29,191 nucleotides of DNA from AEGEAN-183 sp964614345 (GTDB lineage: Bacteria > Pseudomonadota > Gammaproteobacteria > Magnimaribacterales > Magnimaribacteraceae): positions 1 through 29,191 of the forward strand of contig CAZTLP010000013.1 in assembly GCA_964614345.1 (NCBI GenBank), given 5' to 3'. Below are positions 1 through 8,395 of this stretch, piece by piece. Position numbers and translations under genes: made by a program. The number at the start of each line of letters is the position of its first letter. Position 1 is the first letter of the stretch. The notes below the pieces were generated by a model, which saw only the letters and a program-made list of their open reading frames with translations, ran no database searches and had not been told where the DNA came from.

Positions 1-13
1 ATAGTTTGCATTT

Positions 14-1249
14 TTAATTAGAAAACTCTTCTATTGTTTTAACGTAAATTTCTTCATAGCCTTTTGCTGCCTTCGTCCAATTAAATTTGTTTTCCATCCT
101 TTGCCTACCCAATTTAGATAGAGAAAGTTGTCTTTCTTTATCTAAAAAAAGACTCTTTATTGCTTCGGCAATGGCTTTAGACGAACCGGCTTCGATTATT
201 ACTGCATCTTGACCAATGACTTCCTTTAAACCTCCGGATTGGGTTGAAATTAATGGCAATCCGCACGCCATTGCTTCTCCTGCTCCAAAACCAAAGCCTT
301 CATACAGTGAAGGGATAACACTAATTTGTGCTGAAGAGTATAAAGAGACCAACTCTGACTGGCTCAGTCCAGAATGAAACGAGATCTTCCCCTTTAAATT
401 CAGATCAGATATTTGTTTAAGAATTTCTCCATCTTCCTTAGCCTTACCAATTACCACTAGATGAATTTGAGGAATTTCATTAATAACTTCACTTATGGCT
501 TTAATTAAAAACTTCAACCCTTTAAGTGGAACGTCAGCGCTGGCTGTTGTAATAATTCTATAAGGTTCAGTTTGAACTTTTTCATCTCTTCTAAAACCCT
601 CGATGTCTATACCGTTTAGAACTACATCTATTTTTTCTCCATCTACCTGAAACTCCTGAACAACATCTTCTTTTGACTGATTTGATGGGCAAATGATCCT
701 ATTCAACCTTGGAGCTACTTTCTTTTGCATTTTCAGAAATGAATGCCATCTATTTGTAGAAAATCTCTGTTTCCAATTAGTGGTAGCTTGCAATTCTAAT
801 CTGTGATCTCGCGTAATAGGGTGATGTATTGTAGTAACTAATGGGATCTTTTTTTGAAGATCAAGTAAGGCATGACATAAAGATTGGTTGTCATGAATTA
901 CATCGTATTTGTAGCCTTCATCTTTGAGTAAAACCTCTACTCTCCTTCCAAAAGTGTATGGTTCAGGAAACCCTCCTGATAACACTCCTGCCCACTCAAA
1001 TAAATCGGTTGAATTCTTAAGAAATCTCATTCTAAAAGATGTTAGACGTTGATTATCTTCTAATTCGAAAAGATTCAAGCTGGGTACTTTGATTAAATTT
1101 ACTGAGTTTTCCAACTCTGGGTACGGTGGTCCTGAGATAACATCTACCTCATGGCCCAAATTTACTAATGCATGACTGAGATGTTTTACATAAATCCCTT
1201 GTCCTCCAGAAAAAGGGTTACTTCTATAGCTTAGAAAACCGATCTTCAT
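14..1249 (-). CDS. GT4-family glycosyltransferase, envelope polysaccharide/LPS core
   Basis: A 411-residue retaining glycosyltransferase of the GT-B fold, expected to transfer a sugar from a nucleotide-sugar donor at the cytoplasmic face of the inner membrane. The N-terminal acceptor domain has the glycine-rich GGQGIYV loop (about residues 15-21). The C-terminal donor domain carries the GT4 E-x7-E signature, with E317 and E325 in the EGFGFGAGEAMACG stretch, and the lysine of PLKGL near residue 243. Length is normal for the family. It starts 5 bases downstream of the LPS-kinase stop codon, so the two are one transcription unit; the nearest ribosome-binding-like bases (AAGG) lie rather far upstream, which suggests translational coupling. 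The neighbours waaF and a WaaP-type kinase argue for a role in LPS outer-core assembly, perhaps equivalent to WaaG. The sugar and acceptor cannot be read from sequence. Confidence 0.85.
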   Translation of the reverse strand: MKIGFLSYRSNPFSGGQGIYVKHLSHALVNLGHEVDVISGPPYPELENSVNLIKVPSLNLFELEDNQRLTSFRMRFLKNSTDLFEWAGVLSGGFPEPYTFGRRVEVLLKDEGYKYDVIHDNQSLCHALLDLQKKIPLVTTIHHPITRDHRLELQATTNWKQRFSTNRWHSFLKMQKKVAPRLNRIICPSNQSKEDVVQEFQVDGEKIDVVLNGIDIEGFRRDEKVQTEPYRIITTASADVPLKGLKFLIKAISEVINEIPQIHLVVIGKAKEDGEILKQISDLNLKGKISFHSGLSQSELVSLYSSAQISVIPSLYEGFGFGAGEAMACGLPLISTQSGGLKEVIGQDAVIIEAGSSKAIAEAIKSLFLDKERQLSLSKLGRQRMENKFNWTKAAKGYEEIYVKTIEEFSN

Positions 1250-1254
1250 GGTAA

Positions 1255-2748
1255 TTAGAACCTTCTCAATAAAGATTCTTTAACTTTTGGATAACTCTCA
1301 AAGCTCTTTAAAATTCTTTCCTTATCCTTGGCTAATTTGTTAGCCAAAATGACCTGAAAGTACCTTCTTTTACAGGCATCTAAATCTGAAACAATCAGAC
1401 TGTTCTTATCAAAGAAGAAGTTAGATCGCTTTGCATCTCCATGATTAAAGCCTATCCAGCTTAATCGTTTGATTAAAGCACCCATCTTGTTTGGAATTAA
1501 GTTCTCTAAACTCTCAGTTATTTTCATTTGATCTAGTCTTTCACCGGATTGCTTCAGAGTAATCAAGTATGACTCCCTTGTTGTAAAAGAATCATATGTT
1601 TCGATAACTGCTAGTGTGTTTATTGTCTTTATCCCTGCTGCATCTAACCAATGGGATGCTTTCCAGGATGTTATAGCTCGAGTTGGACTAAAAAACTTTC
1701 TTAAGTAGTGAAATACTCCTTTTATTTGGAATTTCTTTATAAAAATAGAATGACTAGGTAAATCTAGACCAACAACATGATTTCCAGCCTCAAATTTTAC
1801 CTCTTCCCCTTTTGACATAAATTCATCAGGATTAGATATAACTTCTGATAAGCCTTCATTGAAGAACTGTTTTTTAGCTATCCAACGCCTTCCTTCTTCC
1901 TTTCCCGTTATATAGTCTGATTCTGAGCCTTCTCTTTCTTTGTTCTTGATATTTATTTCTTTAAGTAGGGGACTCATAAACATTCTAAATGCTCTGTTTC
2001 TAGTGGTTTTTAGAAATGTAGAATGAGCTTGAAAGGATTCTTTTATTGAACACTCTAGGTAAGTTCTCATAAATCTATAAAAATCTTTTTCACTAAGATC
2101 AAACCCCATTGCAGAATGAATTAAACCGCCTATATCTTTAGAGGCCCATCTTGTCGGTACAAAAGATCTTAATTGGGCTCTATGGAGGTCAATCAAGTAA
2201 ATACTCTTGTTAACATCCATGTCCTTATCTACATGAAAATGACAAAGATAATAATCACGATGATTTATTCCACTGTTATGCAAGTTACGTGAAATTAAGG
2301 CTATTTTTTCTATGAATTCTCTTTTTTTAGAAAAACTTAAGTTCTGAAACTTTCTTTTCTTAAGAGCCTCTTCAAGGGAGATAGTATTGATCAATGACTT
2401 AGTAATCAAAAAAGACTTTAAATCTGCAGGATTAATACCCGTGCTGTAAAAACCTACAGGTTCAGGGCATTCTATTCCAAGAGACTTTAGTTTTTTTAAC
2501 GCCTTCCATTCAGTAGAAGCTCCGATTGTTGGCGCTCTAAACTTAACAATATTTTTAAATATCTCTTTCCAACCCACTCCATAGTGCAGTTTTATAAAGT
2601 ATCTATTTCCTTCAAAAGTGAATTCTTTTGTTATTCGATTGGCAGTCTTTCTAAATACCTCCCCTTCAATATTCTCAGCAATAGAAAAAAAGTCTCCTGA
2701 TGAGAACAAATTCTTTAATTCATTATTTAGAAAAATAGTTTCTTTCAA
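1255..2748 (-). CDS. LPS core kinase with two WaaP/Kdo-kinase-like domains
   Basis: This 497-residue protein appears to hold two tandem lipopolysaccharide-kinase-like domains. The first (about 30-250) resembles WaaP: a lysine in FIKLHYG (K53), a glutamate in STEWKAL (E80), the catalytic loop HRDYYLCH (H163, D165) and the metal-site DLHRAQLR (D187, H189). The second (about 315-490) has an IFIKK lysine (338-339), a catalytic loop HGDAKRSN (H436, D438) and SDLDA (D455, D457). Both catalytic aspartates are kept, so both halves could be active. In Pseudomonas separate genes waaP, wapP and wapQ phosphorylate core heptoses; here two such activities seem fused. The start is a TTG at 2746-2748, preceded by AGAGG seven bases upstream, and no in-frame ATG lies near. 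Five bases separate it from the following glycosyltransferase gene. That it acts on LPS core is inferred from family and locus. Confidence 0.82.
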   Translation of the reverse strand: MKETIFLNNELKNLFSSGDFFSIAENIEGEVFRKTANRITKEFTFEGNRYFIKLHYGVGWKEIFKNIVKFRAPTIGASTEWKALKKLKSLGIECPEPVGFYSTGINPADLKSFLITKSLINTISLEEALKKRKFQNLSFSKKREFIEKIALISRNLHNSGINHRDYYLCHFHVDKDMDVNKSIYLIDLHRAQLRSFVPTRWASKDIGGLIHSAMGFDLSEKDFYRFMRTYLECSIKESFQAHSTFLKTTRNRAFRMFMSPLLKEINIKNKEREGSESDYITGKEEGRRWIAKKQFFNEGLSEVISNPDEFMSKGEEVKFEAGNHVVGLDLPSHSIFIKKFQIKGVFHYLRKFFSPTRAITSWKASHWLDAAGIKTINTLAVIETYDSFTTRESYLITLKQSGERLDQMKITESLENLIPNKMGALIKRLSWIGFNHGDAKRSNFFFDKNSLIVSDLDACKRRYFQVILANKLAKDKERILKSFESYPKVKESLLRRF

Positions 2749-2814
2749 GCTATTACCTCTAGAGAGTTTATTTTATCCTTTATTACAGATATTCATCTGT
2801 TTTAAAGGTTAAGC

Positions 2815-2820
2815 TAATAT
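2815..2820 (+). promoter_or_regulatory. Possible -10 box for the FkbM gene
   Basis: TAATAT lies 9 bases before the ATG, and no Shine-Dalgarno sequence is visible. A transcript starting 7-8 bases after this box would have almost no leader. No convincing -35 element is seen, so this is tentative. Confidence 0.3.
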
Positions 2821-2829
2821 GACATCTAA

Positions 2830-3522
2830 ATGTCAATATTTACCAAAACTAAACAAAGATTACGTAAACGCAAGTTAAGGCAATTGGGAATTGAACCCGT
2901 ACCTTGTAATTCAGCAACTTTATATGGTGGAGATCATGGCTGGGTGATAGACAAATCCATGATTGACAGTGAAAGTGTAATTTATTCTGTAGGAGTCGGA
3001 TCTAATGTAGATTTTGATCTTGAGTTAATCGATTCTTTTGGAGTAACAGTACATGCATTTGATCCAACACCTCGAAGCGTAGAGTGGGTAAAAGAACAAG
3101 AACTGCCCCAGGAGTTTATCTTTCACCCTGTCGGCCTAGCTGCAGAGAACGGTTTTATGAGTTTCTACCCCCCCGCTAAATCCACCTCCACTCATTTTTC
3201 ACCAGTAGATAGATATGGAAATACAGAAAATGAAATAAAGGCTCCTGTTAAAGACATAGATACCATTGCGTCCGAGCTAAATCACAAAAAAATTGATCTG
3301 TTAAAAATGGATATTGAAGGTGCTGAATACGAAGTGATAAAAGGCCTACCCAATAGTGAAATTAACATTAATCAAATTTTGATTGAATTCCATCACATGT
3401 ATAAAGGCATCCCTATTTCTCAAACGGTTGAAGCCATTAACACGTTAAAAGAACTAGGGTTTGAGCTTTTTAATATAAGTCAAAGGACTTACGAGTTCTC
3501 TTTTAAAAAAAAGAGTTTATAA
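2830..3522 (+). CDS. FkbM-family SAM-dependent methyltransferase
   Basis: A 230-residue class I methyltransferase. Motif I for S-adenosylmethionine is VGVGSN (54-59), followed by an acidic residue in HAFDPTP (76-81). The FkbM hallmark LLKMDIEGAEYEV lies at 157-169, with D161, E163 and E166. FkbM members typically O-methylate sugars or polyketides; beside LPS-core genes, methylation of a surface sugar is the natural guess, but the substrate is unknown. It is the only plus-strand gene in this locus, lying between the divergent kinase gene and the convergent waaF, whose stop codon begins just 1 base beyond this gene's stop. The N-terminus is strongly basic (KTKQRLRKRKLRQ). There is no obvious ribosome binding site before the ATG; a TAATAT box lies 9 bases upstream. 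Confidence 0.85.
   Translation: MSIFTKTKQRLRKRKLRQLGIEPVPCNSATLYGGDHGWVIDKSMIDSESVIYSVGVGSNVDFDLELIDSFGVTVHAFDPTPRSVEWVKEQELPQEFIFHPVGLAAENGFMSFYPPAKSTSTHFSPVDRYGNTENEIKAPVKDIDTIASELNHKKIDLLKMDIEGAEYEVIKGLPNSEININQILIEFHHMYKGIPISQTVEAINTLKELGFELFNISQRTYEFSFKKKSL
3498..3515. terminator. Weak AT-rich hairpin at the FkbM/waaF convergent end
   Basis: CTCTTTT and AAAAGAG form a perfect 7-base inverted repeat around AAAA, just inside the methyltransferase 3' end and beside the waaF stop. T-rich or A-rich arms could serve both strands, but the stem is mostly A-T. It is a possible bidirectional terminator, with low confidence. Confidence 0.25.
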
Positions 3523-3523
3523 A

Positions 3524-4537
3524 TTAAGACTCAAATTCTAATAAGGCTTCTAGAACCTCTTTCGGCTTAATGTCTTTTAAGCCTTGATGATAACCACCTT
3601 CTAGGTCGCCAGTTCTCAATTTTGTAAAACCTTCATTCTTTTTAATTACTTTAACTTTGTTACTTAAAGGGGGAGTGAATTCAGGCGAGGTGGGTCCATA
3701 CAAAGCAACAACAGGTACATCTACAGAAGCGGCAATATGCATTAACCCTGAATCATTAGTTAATACCAAGTTTGAACTTGAAAGTATATCAACCGCATCC
3801 CTTAGCTTTGTTTCTCCGATTAAATTGAAAAAACCTGATTGTTCTTTAGCTTGCGAAGTTATTTCATCCCCTATTGACAGATCATTTGGAGAGCCCAGAA
3901 GAATAACCTGCCAATTTTTTTTAAGGTATTCTTTAACTACTACTGCATAGTAATCAGTAGGCCATCTTTTTGCCGGACCAAATTCAGCTCCAGGACAAAG
4001 ACAAATTAGAGGTAAGTTTGGATCTATCTTAAAATTTTCTATTAAAGAGTCTAAATTTTCTTTATTCACCCTAAGACTTGGAAAAGGTATATCTGATGGA
4101 AGCTCCGTACCCTCTTCTAATGCCAATGCTACGAATCTATCTACCATCCTAGGATACTTACTTTTATCCAGTACCCTCATATCGTTTATCAAGGCATATC
4201 TCATTTCTCCTCTCCAACCTGTTCTGACAGGAATCTTGGCAAAAAAAGGAATTAGTGATGATTTTAGAGAATTGGGTAAAACTAAGGCTTGATCATATTT
4301 TTCTACTTTAATCGAATTACCAAAAGCCCTTCTGGCATCAATTTTTATTTCGCCGTGATTGAAAGGGTTTTTATAGGCATGATTGACCTCTTCCATTCTT
4401 TGATAAATATCAATAGTCCATTCAGGAGCAAGGACATCAATGCAAATTTCTCTATGTTTTGAAAAAATTATCTTAAAAAGACTTTGAGATATAACTGAAT
4501 CACCGACCCAAGAAGGTCCAACAATCAATATCTTCAT
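3524..4537 (-). CDS. waaF: ADP-heptose:LPS heptosyltransferase II
   Basis: A 337-residue GT9 glycosyltransferase that adds the second L-glycero-D-manno-heptose to the LPS inner core, using ADP-heptose in the cytoplasm. The N-terminus VGPSWVGDS (6-14) carries the conserved aspartate D13. The donor domain shows the WaaF signature PGAEFGPAKRWP (182-193), then TNDSGLMH (260-267) and GPTSPEFTPP (281-290). The tail GGYHQGLKDI is also typical of WaaF rather than WaaC. Its ATG is 12 bases after the ilvE stop codon, so ilvE-waaF is an operon, as in Pseudomonas. WaaC, which adds the first heptose, is not in the window. The stop codon is 1 base from the convergent methyltransferase gene. Confidence 0.95.
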   Translation of the reverse strand: MKILIVGPSWVGDSVISQSLFKIIFSKHREICIDVLAPEWTIDIYQRMEEVNHAYKNPFNHGEIKIDARRAFGNSIKVEKYDQALVLPNSLKSSLIPFFAKIPVRTGWRGEMRYALINDMRVLDKSKYPRMVDRFVALALEEGTELPSDIPFPSLRVNKENLDSLIENFKIDPNLPLICLCPGAEFGPAKRWPTDYYAVVVKEYLKKNWQVILLGSPNDLSIGDEITSQAKEQSGFFNLIGETKLRDAVDILSSSNLVLTNDSGLMHIAASVDVPVVALYGPTSPEFTPPLSNKVKVIKKNEGFTKLRTGDLEGGYHQGLKDIKPKEVLEALLEFES

Positions 4538-4549
4538 ATTTCTGGAACT

Positions 4550-5473
4550 TTAACTGTTTACGGGTGTATGCCAATCTTGATTCTCTGTCCGCTTACCCCT
4601 TACTTGATCTAAATAAGCTTTTTGAAGTTTTTCGGTAATAGGACCTCGTAAACCATCCGCAATACTTTTATTATCTAAGGAGTTTATAGGTACTACTTCT
4701 GCAGCTGTACCAGTAAAAAATGCTTCATCACTTTCAAACACTTCTTCAAGTTTGATTTTTCTTTCTTCAAAATTAATGTTTAACTCTTTAGCTAAGCTAA
4801 TAATCGTTTTTCTCGTTATACCATCCAAACAAGAATTTAAATCAGGGCTAATTAACATACTGTCTTTAACCATAAAAAAGTTTTCGCCACTACCCTCGGC
4901 AACAAATCCATCTGAATCAAGCATGAGAGTTTCTTCGAATCCTTGTTCTAAGGCTTCATTGAGTGCAACAGTTGATTGGACATAATTGCCGTTTATTTTT
5001 GCATTAGCCACCTCATTTCCAGCCTGTCGTTTGAAAGAAGAAACCTTTACGCTAATACCCTTTTCCTGAGCTTCTGGATCCATGTAAGAAGGCCATTCCC
5101 AAGCAGCAATAATCGTATGAATACTTAGATTATCAAATCTAATGCCCAGGCCCTCAGATCCATAGAAACACATTGGTCTTATATAGGATTCCTCCAAATT
5201 ATTTAGTCGCACAACCTCCGCTTGAGCTTTAATAAGCTCTTCCGAAGAAAAAGGTATCTTCATACCTATAGTGTTCGCAGATTTAAAAAGTCTTTCTGTG
5301 TGATCATGTAGACGAAAAATACAAGTGCCTTTGGGAGTTGAGTAGGCCCTTACTCCTTCAAAAACACCTAAACCATAATGCAGCGTGTAAGTTAATACAT
5401 GGGTTTGGGCTTCCTTCCAGTCGACTATATTACCGTCATACCAGATATACCCATCTAATTCAGATAAATTCAT
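4550..5473 (-). CDS. ilvE: Branched-chain amino acid aminotransferase
   Basis: A 307-residue fold-type IV PLP enzyme that transaminates leucine, isoleucine and valine with 2-oxoglutarate, the final step of their synthesis. Seen in the sequence: the N-terminal HYGLGVFEGVRAY (32-44), the PLP lysine K159 in ANAKINGNY, EGSGENFF (193-200) with the PLP-binding glutamate E193, and TGTAAEVVPI (254-263) for the PLP phosphate. Length equals that of typical bacterial IlvE. The ATG at 5471-5473 has a purine-rich AGAGAAA just upstream. It is the first gene of ilvE-waaF and divergent from algC. D-amino-acid transaminase and aminodeoxychorismate lyase share the fold, but length and motifs fit IlvE. Confidence 0.95.
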   Translation of the reverse strand: MNLSELDGYIWYDGNIVDWKEAQTHVLTYTLHYGLGVFEGVRAYSTPKGTCIFRLHDHTERLFKSANTIGMKIPFSSEELIKAQAEVVRLNNLEESYIRPMCFYGSEGLGIRFDNLSIHTIIAAWEWPSYMDPEAQEKGISVKVSSFKRQAGNEVANAKINGNYVQSTVALNEALEQGFEETLMLDSDGFVAEGSGENFFMVKDSMLISPDLNSCLDGITRKTIISLAKELNINFEERKIKLEEVFESDEAFFTGTAAEVVPINSLDNKSIADGLRGPITEKLQKAYLDQVRGKRTENQDWHTPVNS

Positions 5474-5502
5474 TCGTTTCTCTTTTTCTCTCTTAAAACT
5501 TT

Positions 5503-5508
5503 ATTATC
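5503..5508 (-). promoter_or_regulatory. Candidate -10 box for ilvE-waaF
   Basis: Read on the minus strand, the divergent gap holds GATAAT about 30 bases before the ilvE ATG. The corresponding -35 position is only weakly matched, so this is a candidate only. Confidence 0.3.
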
Positions 5509-5532
5509 TCATGTTAAAAGCCAGCAAAATTA

Positions 5533-5538
5533 TATAAT
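5533..5538 (+). promoter_or_regulatory. Candidate -10 box for algC-argB-slmA
   Basis: A perfect TATAAT lies 28 bases before the algC ATG. Upstream the best -35-like bases (TGTTAA, 5512-5517) match poorly and are 15 bases away. TAAGGA at 5549-5554 would be the ribosome binding site in the resulting short leader. Confidence 0.45.
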
Positions 5539-5566
5539 AACTGCTTCTTAAGGATTCACTTATCAA

Positions 5567-6934
5567 ATGAACTTGAATGAAAATATTTTTAGAGCTTATG
5601 ATATTAGAGGTATTGCCTATGAAGACCTATCAACCGAGGTAGTTACTCTTATAGGAAAAAGCTTGGGATCTAAATCTTTAGAATCTGGACTCAGTACCAT
5701 AGTTTTAGGAAGAGACGGACGAAAATCAAGCCCGGACATGCATGAATGGATCAGTGATGGAATTAAATCCACAGGTTGTAATGTTATTGATATAGGCGTG
5801 GTATCAACACCAATACTTTATTTTGCTACCCACACCCTTTCTTCTCCAAATGGAGTAATGATTACAGGTAGTCATAACCCTGCTAACTACAACGGTTTTA
5901 AGATAGTTGAAAATAAAAAAACTATTTCCGGGAACTCTATTCAGAAGATAAAAGAAAGAATCTTTAAGAGAGAATTCTCAGAAGGTAGCGGCTCAGAAAA
6001 TAGTTTGGACTTAAAAGATAAATACCTTGGATCAGTGCTCGATAACATTAAGCTAGAGAGGCCAATTAGATTGGCGATAGATTGTGGAAACGGAGCAGCA
6101 GGTGTAATTGCTGAACAGGTTTACAAGGGACTAGGATGTGAAGTTCACAGCCTTTACACAGAAATAGATGGTAACTTTCCTAATCATCACCCTGATCCAT
6201 CCAAACCTGAGAACCTAACTGATTTAATTAACCTGGTTAAGGAAAAAGAATTAGAGGTAGGCCTAGCTTTTGACGGAGATGCGGATAGGCTGGGAGTTGT
6301 TTCTAAGGAAGGCAAAATCATATTCCCTGATATGCAGATGGTTCTATTTTCTACTTCTATTTTAAAAAGTAACAAAAATGCAAAGATAGTTTTTGATGTC
6401 AAATGCTCGAAGATCCTTCCGGGAGCAATTGAAGAAGAAGAAGGCACTCCTATTATGTCCAAAACCGGTCACTCCTATATCAAAGAGTGCATGCAGCAAG
6501 AAAATGCTTTATTAGGAGGAGAAATGAGTGGTCATATTTTTTTCAATGACAGATGGCCAGGTTTTGATGACGGGGTATACGCAGGAGCCAGGATGTTAGA
6601 AATTATTTCAAATCTAAGTGAGGAAGAAGACGTCTTCAAAGACATACCTGAACTGGTCTCAACACCTGAAATTAATTTAGCAACTACTGATGAAAAAAAA
6701 TTTAAAATTGTCGAAGAATTTATTTCTAAAGCAAATTATGCAAATTGCACATCAATTTTGATTGATGGAGTAAGGATAGAATCTGATACTGCTTGGGGTC
6801 TATTAAGGGCATCTAACACTAGTCCTAATTTGGTCTTAAGATTTGAAGCTGATACAAACGAAAACTTAGAATTAATGAAAAATAACTTTAAGAAAACCCT
6901 TTCAGAGATCAACCCTAGTTTAGGAGATTTTTAG
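5567..6934 (+). CDS. algC: Phosphomannomutase/phosphoglucomutase
   Basis: A 455-residue alpha-D-phosphohexomutase, close in length to Pseudomonas AlgC (463). It interconverts the 6- and 1-phosphates of mannose or glucose, feeding GDP-mannose and UDP-glucose pathways for LPS and exopolysaccharide. All four functional loops are present: the phosphoserine S102 in TGSHNP, the magnesium loop DGDADR (236-241), the sugar-specificity loop GGEMSGH (317-323) and the phosphate loop RASNTSP (414-420). GEMSG is typical of the dual-specificity PMM/PGM subgroup and differs from phosphoglucosamine mutase. It is followed immediately by argB, whose ribosome binding site lies in its 3' end; algC-argB-slmA is an arrangement seen in many gammaproteobacteria, usually with dut and pyrE near, which are absent here. 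Confidence 0.93.
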   Translation: MNLNENIFRAYDIRGIAYEDLSTEVVTLIGKSLGSKSLESGLSTIVLGRDGRKSSPDMHEWISDGIKSTGCNVIDIGVVSTPILYFATHTLSSPNGVMITGSHNPANYNGFKIVENKKTISGNSIQKIKERIFKREFSEGSGSENSLDLKDKYLGSVLDNIKLERPIRLAIDCGNGAAGVIAEQVYKGLGCEVHSLYTEIDGNFPNHHPDPSKPENLTDLINLVKEKELEVGLAFDGDADRLGVVSKEGKIIFPDMQMVLFSTSILKSNKNAKIVFDVKCSKILPGAIEEEEGTPIMSKTGHSYIKECMQQENALLGGEMSGHIFFNDRWPGFDDGVYAGARMLEIISNLSEEEDVFKDIPELVSTPEINLATTDEKKFKIVEEFISKANYANCTSILIDGVRIESDTAWGLLRASNTSPNLVLRFEADTNENLELMKNNFKKTLSEINPSLGDF

Positions 6935-6936
6935 CT

Positions 6937-7806
6937 TTGTCTATTGATAGAAAACAAGCTCAAAACATTGCTTCAGTGCTCAGTGAAGGCCTTCCTTATA
7001 TCCAAAGGTTTTATGGAAAAACAATAGTTATTAAATATGGTGGAGCAGCCATGTCCAAGACATCTTTAAAGGAAGGCTTTGCTAGAGATATAGCTCTTAT
7101 GAAATTAGTGGGAATGAACCCAGTAATAGTACACGGAGGTGGCCCTCAAATTGGTAGCGAGTTAAAAAGTGCTGGAATTAAAACTAAGTTTATTTCAGGT
7201 TTTAGAGTTACAGATCGTAAAACGATGAAAATTGTAAGGAGAGTACTAGGACAAGAGATTAATAAAGAAATAGTAGGCTTGATTAAAGGATTTGGTGCAG
7301 AAGCTTTCGCCATGACCAGATACAACAAAGGCATCATACGGTCATCAAAATTAAGGCTTAAAGAAGGCAAAGACCTAGGTTTAGTGGGTAAGGTCGAATC
7401 CATACAAAATAAAGAAATTAAGAAAAAGATTGAGAAGGGAATTATTCCTGTCATTTCACCACTTGGTTTCAATCGAAAAGGTGAATGTCTTAATATCAAT
7501 GCAGATCTGGTTGCGGGAAAAATTTCCTCTTCATTAAAATCAGAAAAATTAATACTGCTTACTGATGTTGAAGGAATTCAGGAAAAGAAAGGCAAGCTGA
7601 TATCAAAACTAAATAAGAAAGAAGCAAAAAAACTCTTAACTAAAACTGTAGTTGAAGGCGGAATGAAGCCAAAATTAGAGTCTTGTATGGAGGCAATATC
7701 TACAGGCGTAAAATCCTGTCATATAATCGATGGAAGACTGCCACATGCTGTATTATTAGAAGTGTTAACTGATGAAGGAATAGGAACTATGATCACATCA
7801 AGTTAG
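6937..7806 (+). CDS. argB: N-acetylglutamate kinase
   Basis: A 289-residue amino-acid kinase catalysing ATP-dependent phosphorylation of N-acetyl-L-glutamate, the second step of arginine synthesis. Motifs: K33 in VIKYGGAAM, the glycine loop VHGGGPQ (65-71), GFRVTD (88-93), NINADLVAG (187-194, with D190) and GGMKPKL (241-247). About 25 residues precede the first strand; such an N-terminal helix is characteristic of the hexameric, arginine-inhibited enzymes (as in Pseudomonas) and absent from the short E. coli form, so feedback inhibition by arginine is likely. The start is TTG at 6937, chosen because AGGAG (6922-6926) precedes it and the next in-frame ATG, at residue 39, would delete the first strand and K33. 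It begins 2 bases after the algC stop. Confidence 0.94.
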   Translation: MSIDRKQAQNIASVLSEGLPYIQRFYGKTIVIKYGGAAMSKTSLKEGFARDIALMKLVGMNPVIVHGGGPQIGSELKSAGIKTKFISGFRVTDRKTMKIVRRVLGQEINKEIVGLIKGFGAEAFAMTRYNKGIIRSSKLRLKEGKDLGLVGKVESIQNKEIKKKIEKGIIPVISPLGFNRKGECLNINADLVAGKISSSLKSEKLILLTDVEGIQEKKGKLISKLNKKEAKKLLTKTVVEGGMKPKLESCMEAISTGVKSCHIIDGRLPHAVLLEVLTDEGIGTMITSS

Positions 7807-7810
7807 GGCT

Positions 7811-8395
7811 ATGGAAAAATTGAAACCTAGACAACTCGATATAATGCAAAGCCTTGCAAAAATGTTGCAAGTAAAAGGCCCCGTTAAAGTTACTACTGCC
7901 TCTCTTGCTAATGAATGTGGAATAACTGAAGCTGCTATTTATAGGCACTTCCCAAGCAAAAGAAAGATTTATGAAGGTTTGGTAGACTTTTGTGAACAAA
8001 GTCTTTTCGATTTAATTGGTGATATCAACTCTTCTAAGGATGACCATCTTAAAAAGGTCTCAAAGATTATGATCCTATTAGTCTCATTTAGTGAAAAAAA
8101 TCCTGGTTTGGCTAGACTTCTAACACGAGAAGCTTTTTCAATTGATGAAGCCTCGCTTGATGACAGGATTAAGCAGATGTTTTCTAAAATTGAGTTGCAA
8201 ATAAAACAAAACCTTCAAAAATACGAACAGGAAACAAAGAAGAAACTATCATTACCATCTGCTTCAAGCGCAAACCTTTTATTAGCTTTCGTTGAAGGGG
8301 TAATTCAACAATTTGTACGTTCTGGATTTACAGAGAAACCTACACAACGAATCTCAGATCAGGCTACTTTCTTAACAGGGTCTTTATTGAAATAG
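7811..8395 (+). CDS. slmA: Nucleoid occlusion factor SlmA (TetR family)
   Basis: A 194-residue TetR-fold protein. In E. coli SlmA binds specific DNA sites around the nucleoid and antagonises FtsZ there, preventing septation over unsegregated DNA. Here the N-terminal helix-turn-helix (about 25-55) contains TEAAIYRHFPSK, nearly the SlmA version of this motif. The ligand-binding half has the SlmA-like stretches SEKNPGLARLLT, the DRIKQMF region and FVEGVIQQFVRSGF. Length matches E. coli SlmA (198). It follows argB by 4 bases with an AGGG just before the ATG. Its stop codon abuts the stop codon of the convergent mrcA with no base between. Another TetR regulator is possible, but the sequence likeness and position downstream of argB support SlmA. 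Confidence 0.88.
   Translation: MEKLKPRQLDIMQSLAKMLQVKGPVKVTTASLANECGITEAAIYRHFPSKRKIYEGLVDFCEQSLFDLIGDINSSKDDHLKKVSKIMILLVSFSEKNPGLARLLTREAFSIDEASLDDRIKQMFSKIELQIKQNLQKYEQETKKKLSLPSASSANLLLAFVEGVIQQFVRSGFTEKPTQRISDQATFLTGSLLK

Noticed and set aside
2618..2812. Small plus-strand frame opposite the start of the LPS-kinase gene
   Set aside because: It mostly overlaps the kinase coding region, has no ribosome binding site and no recognisable family.
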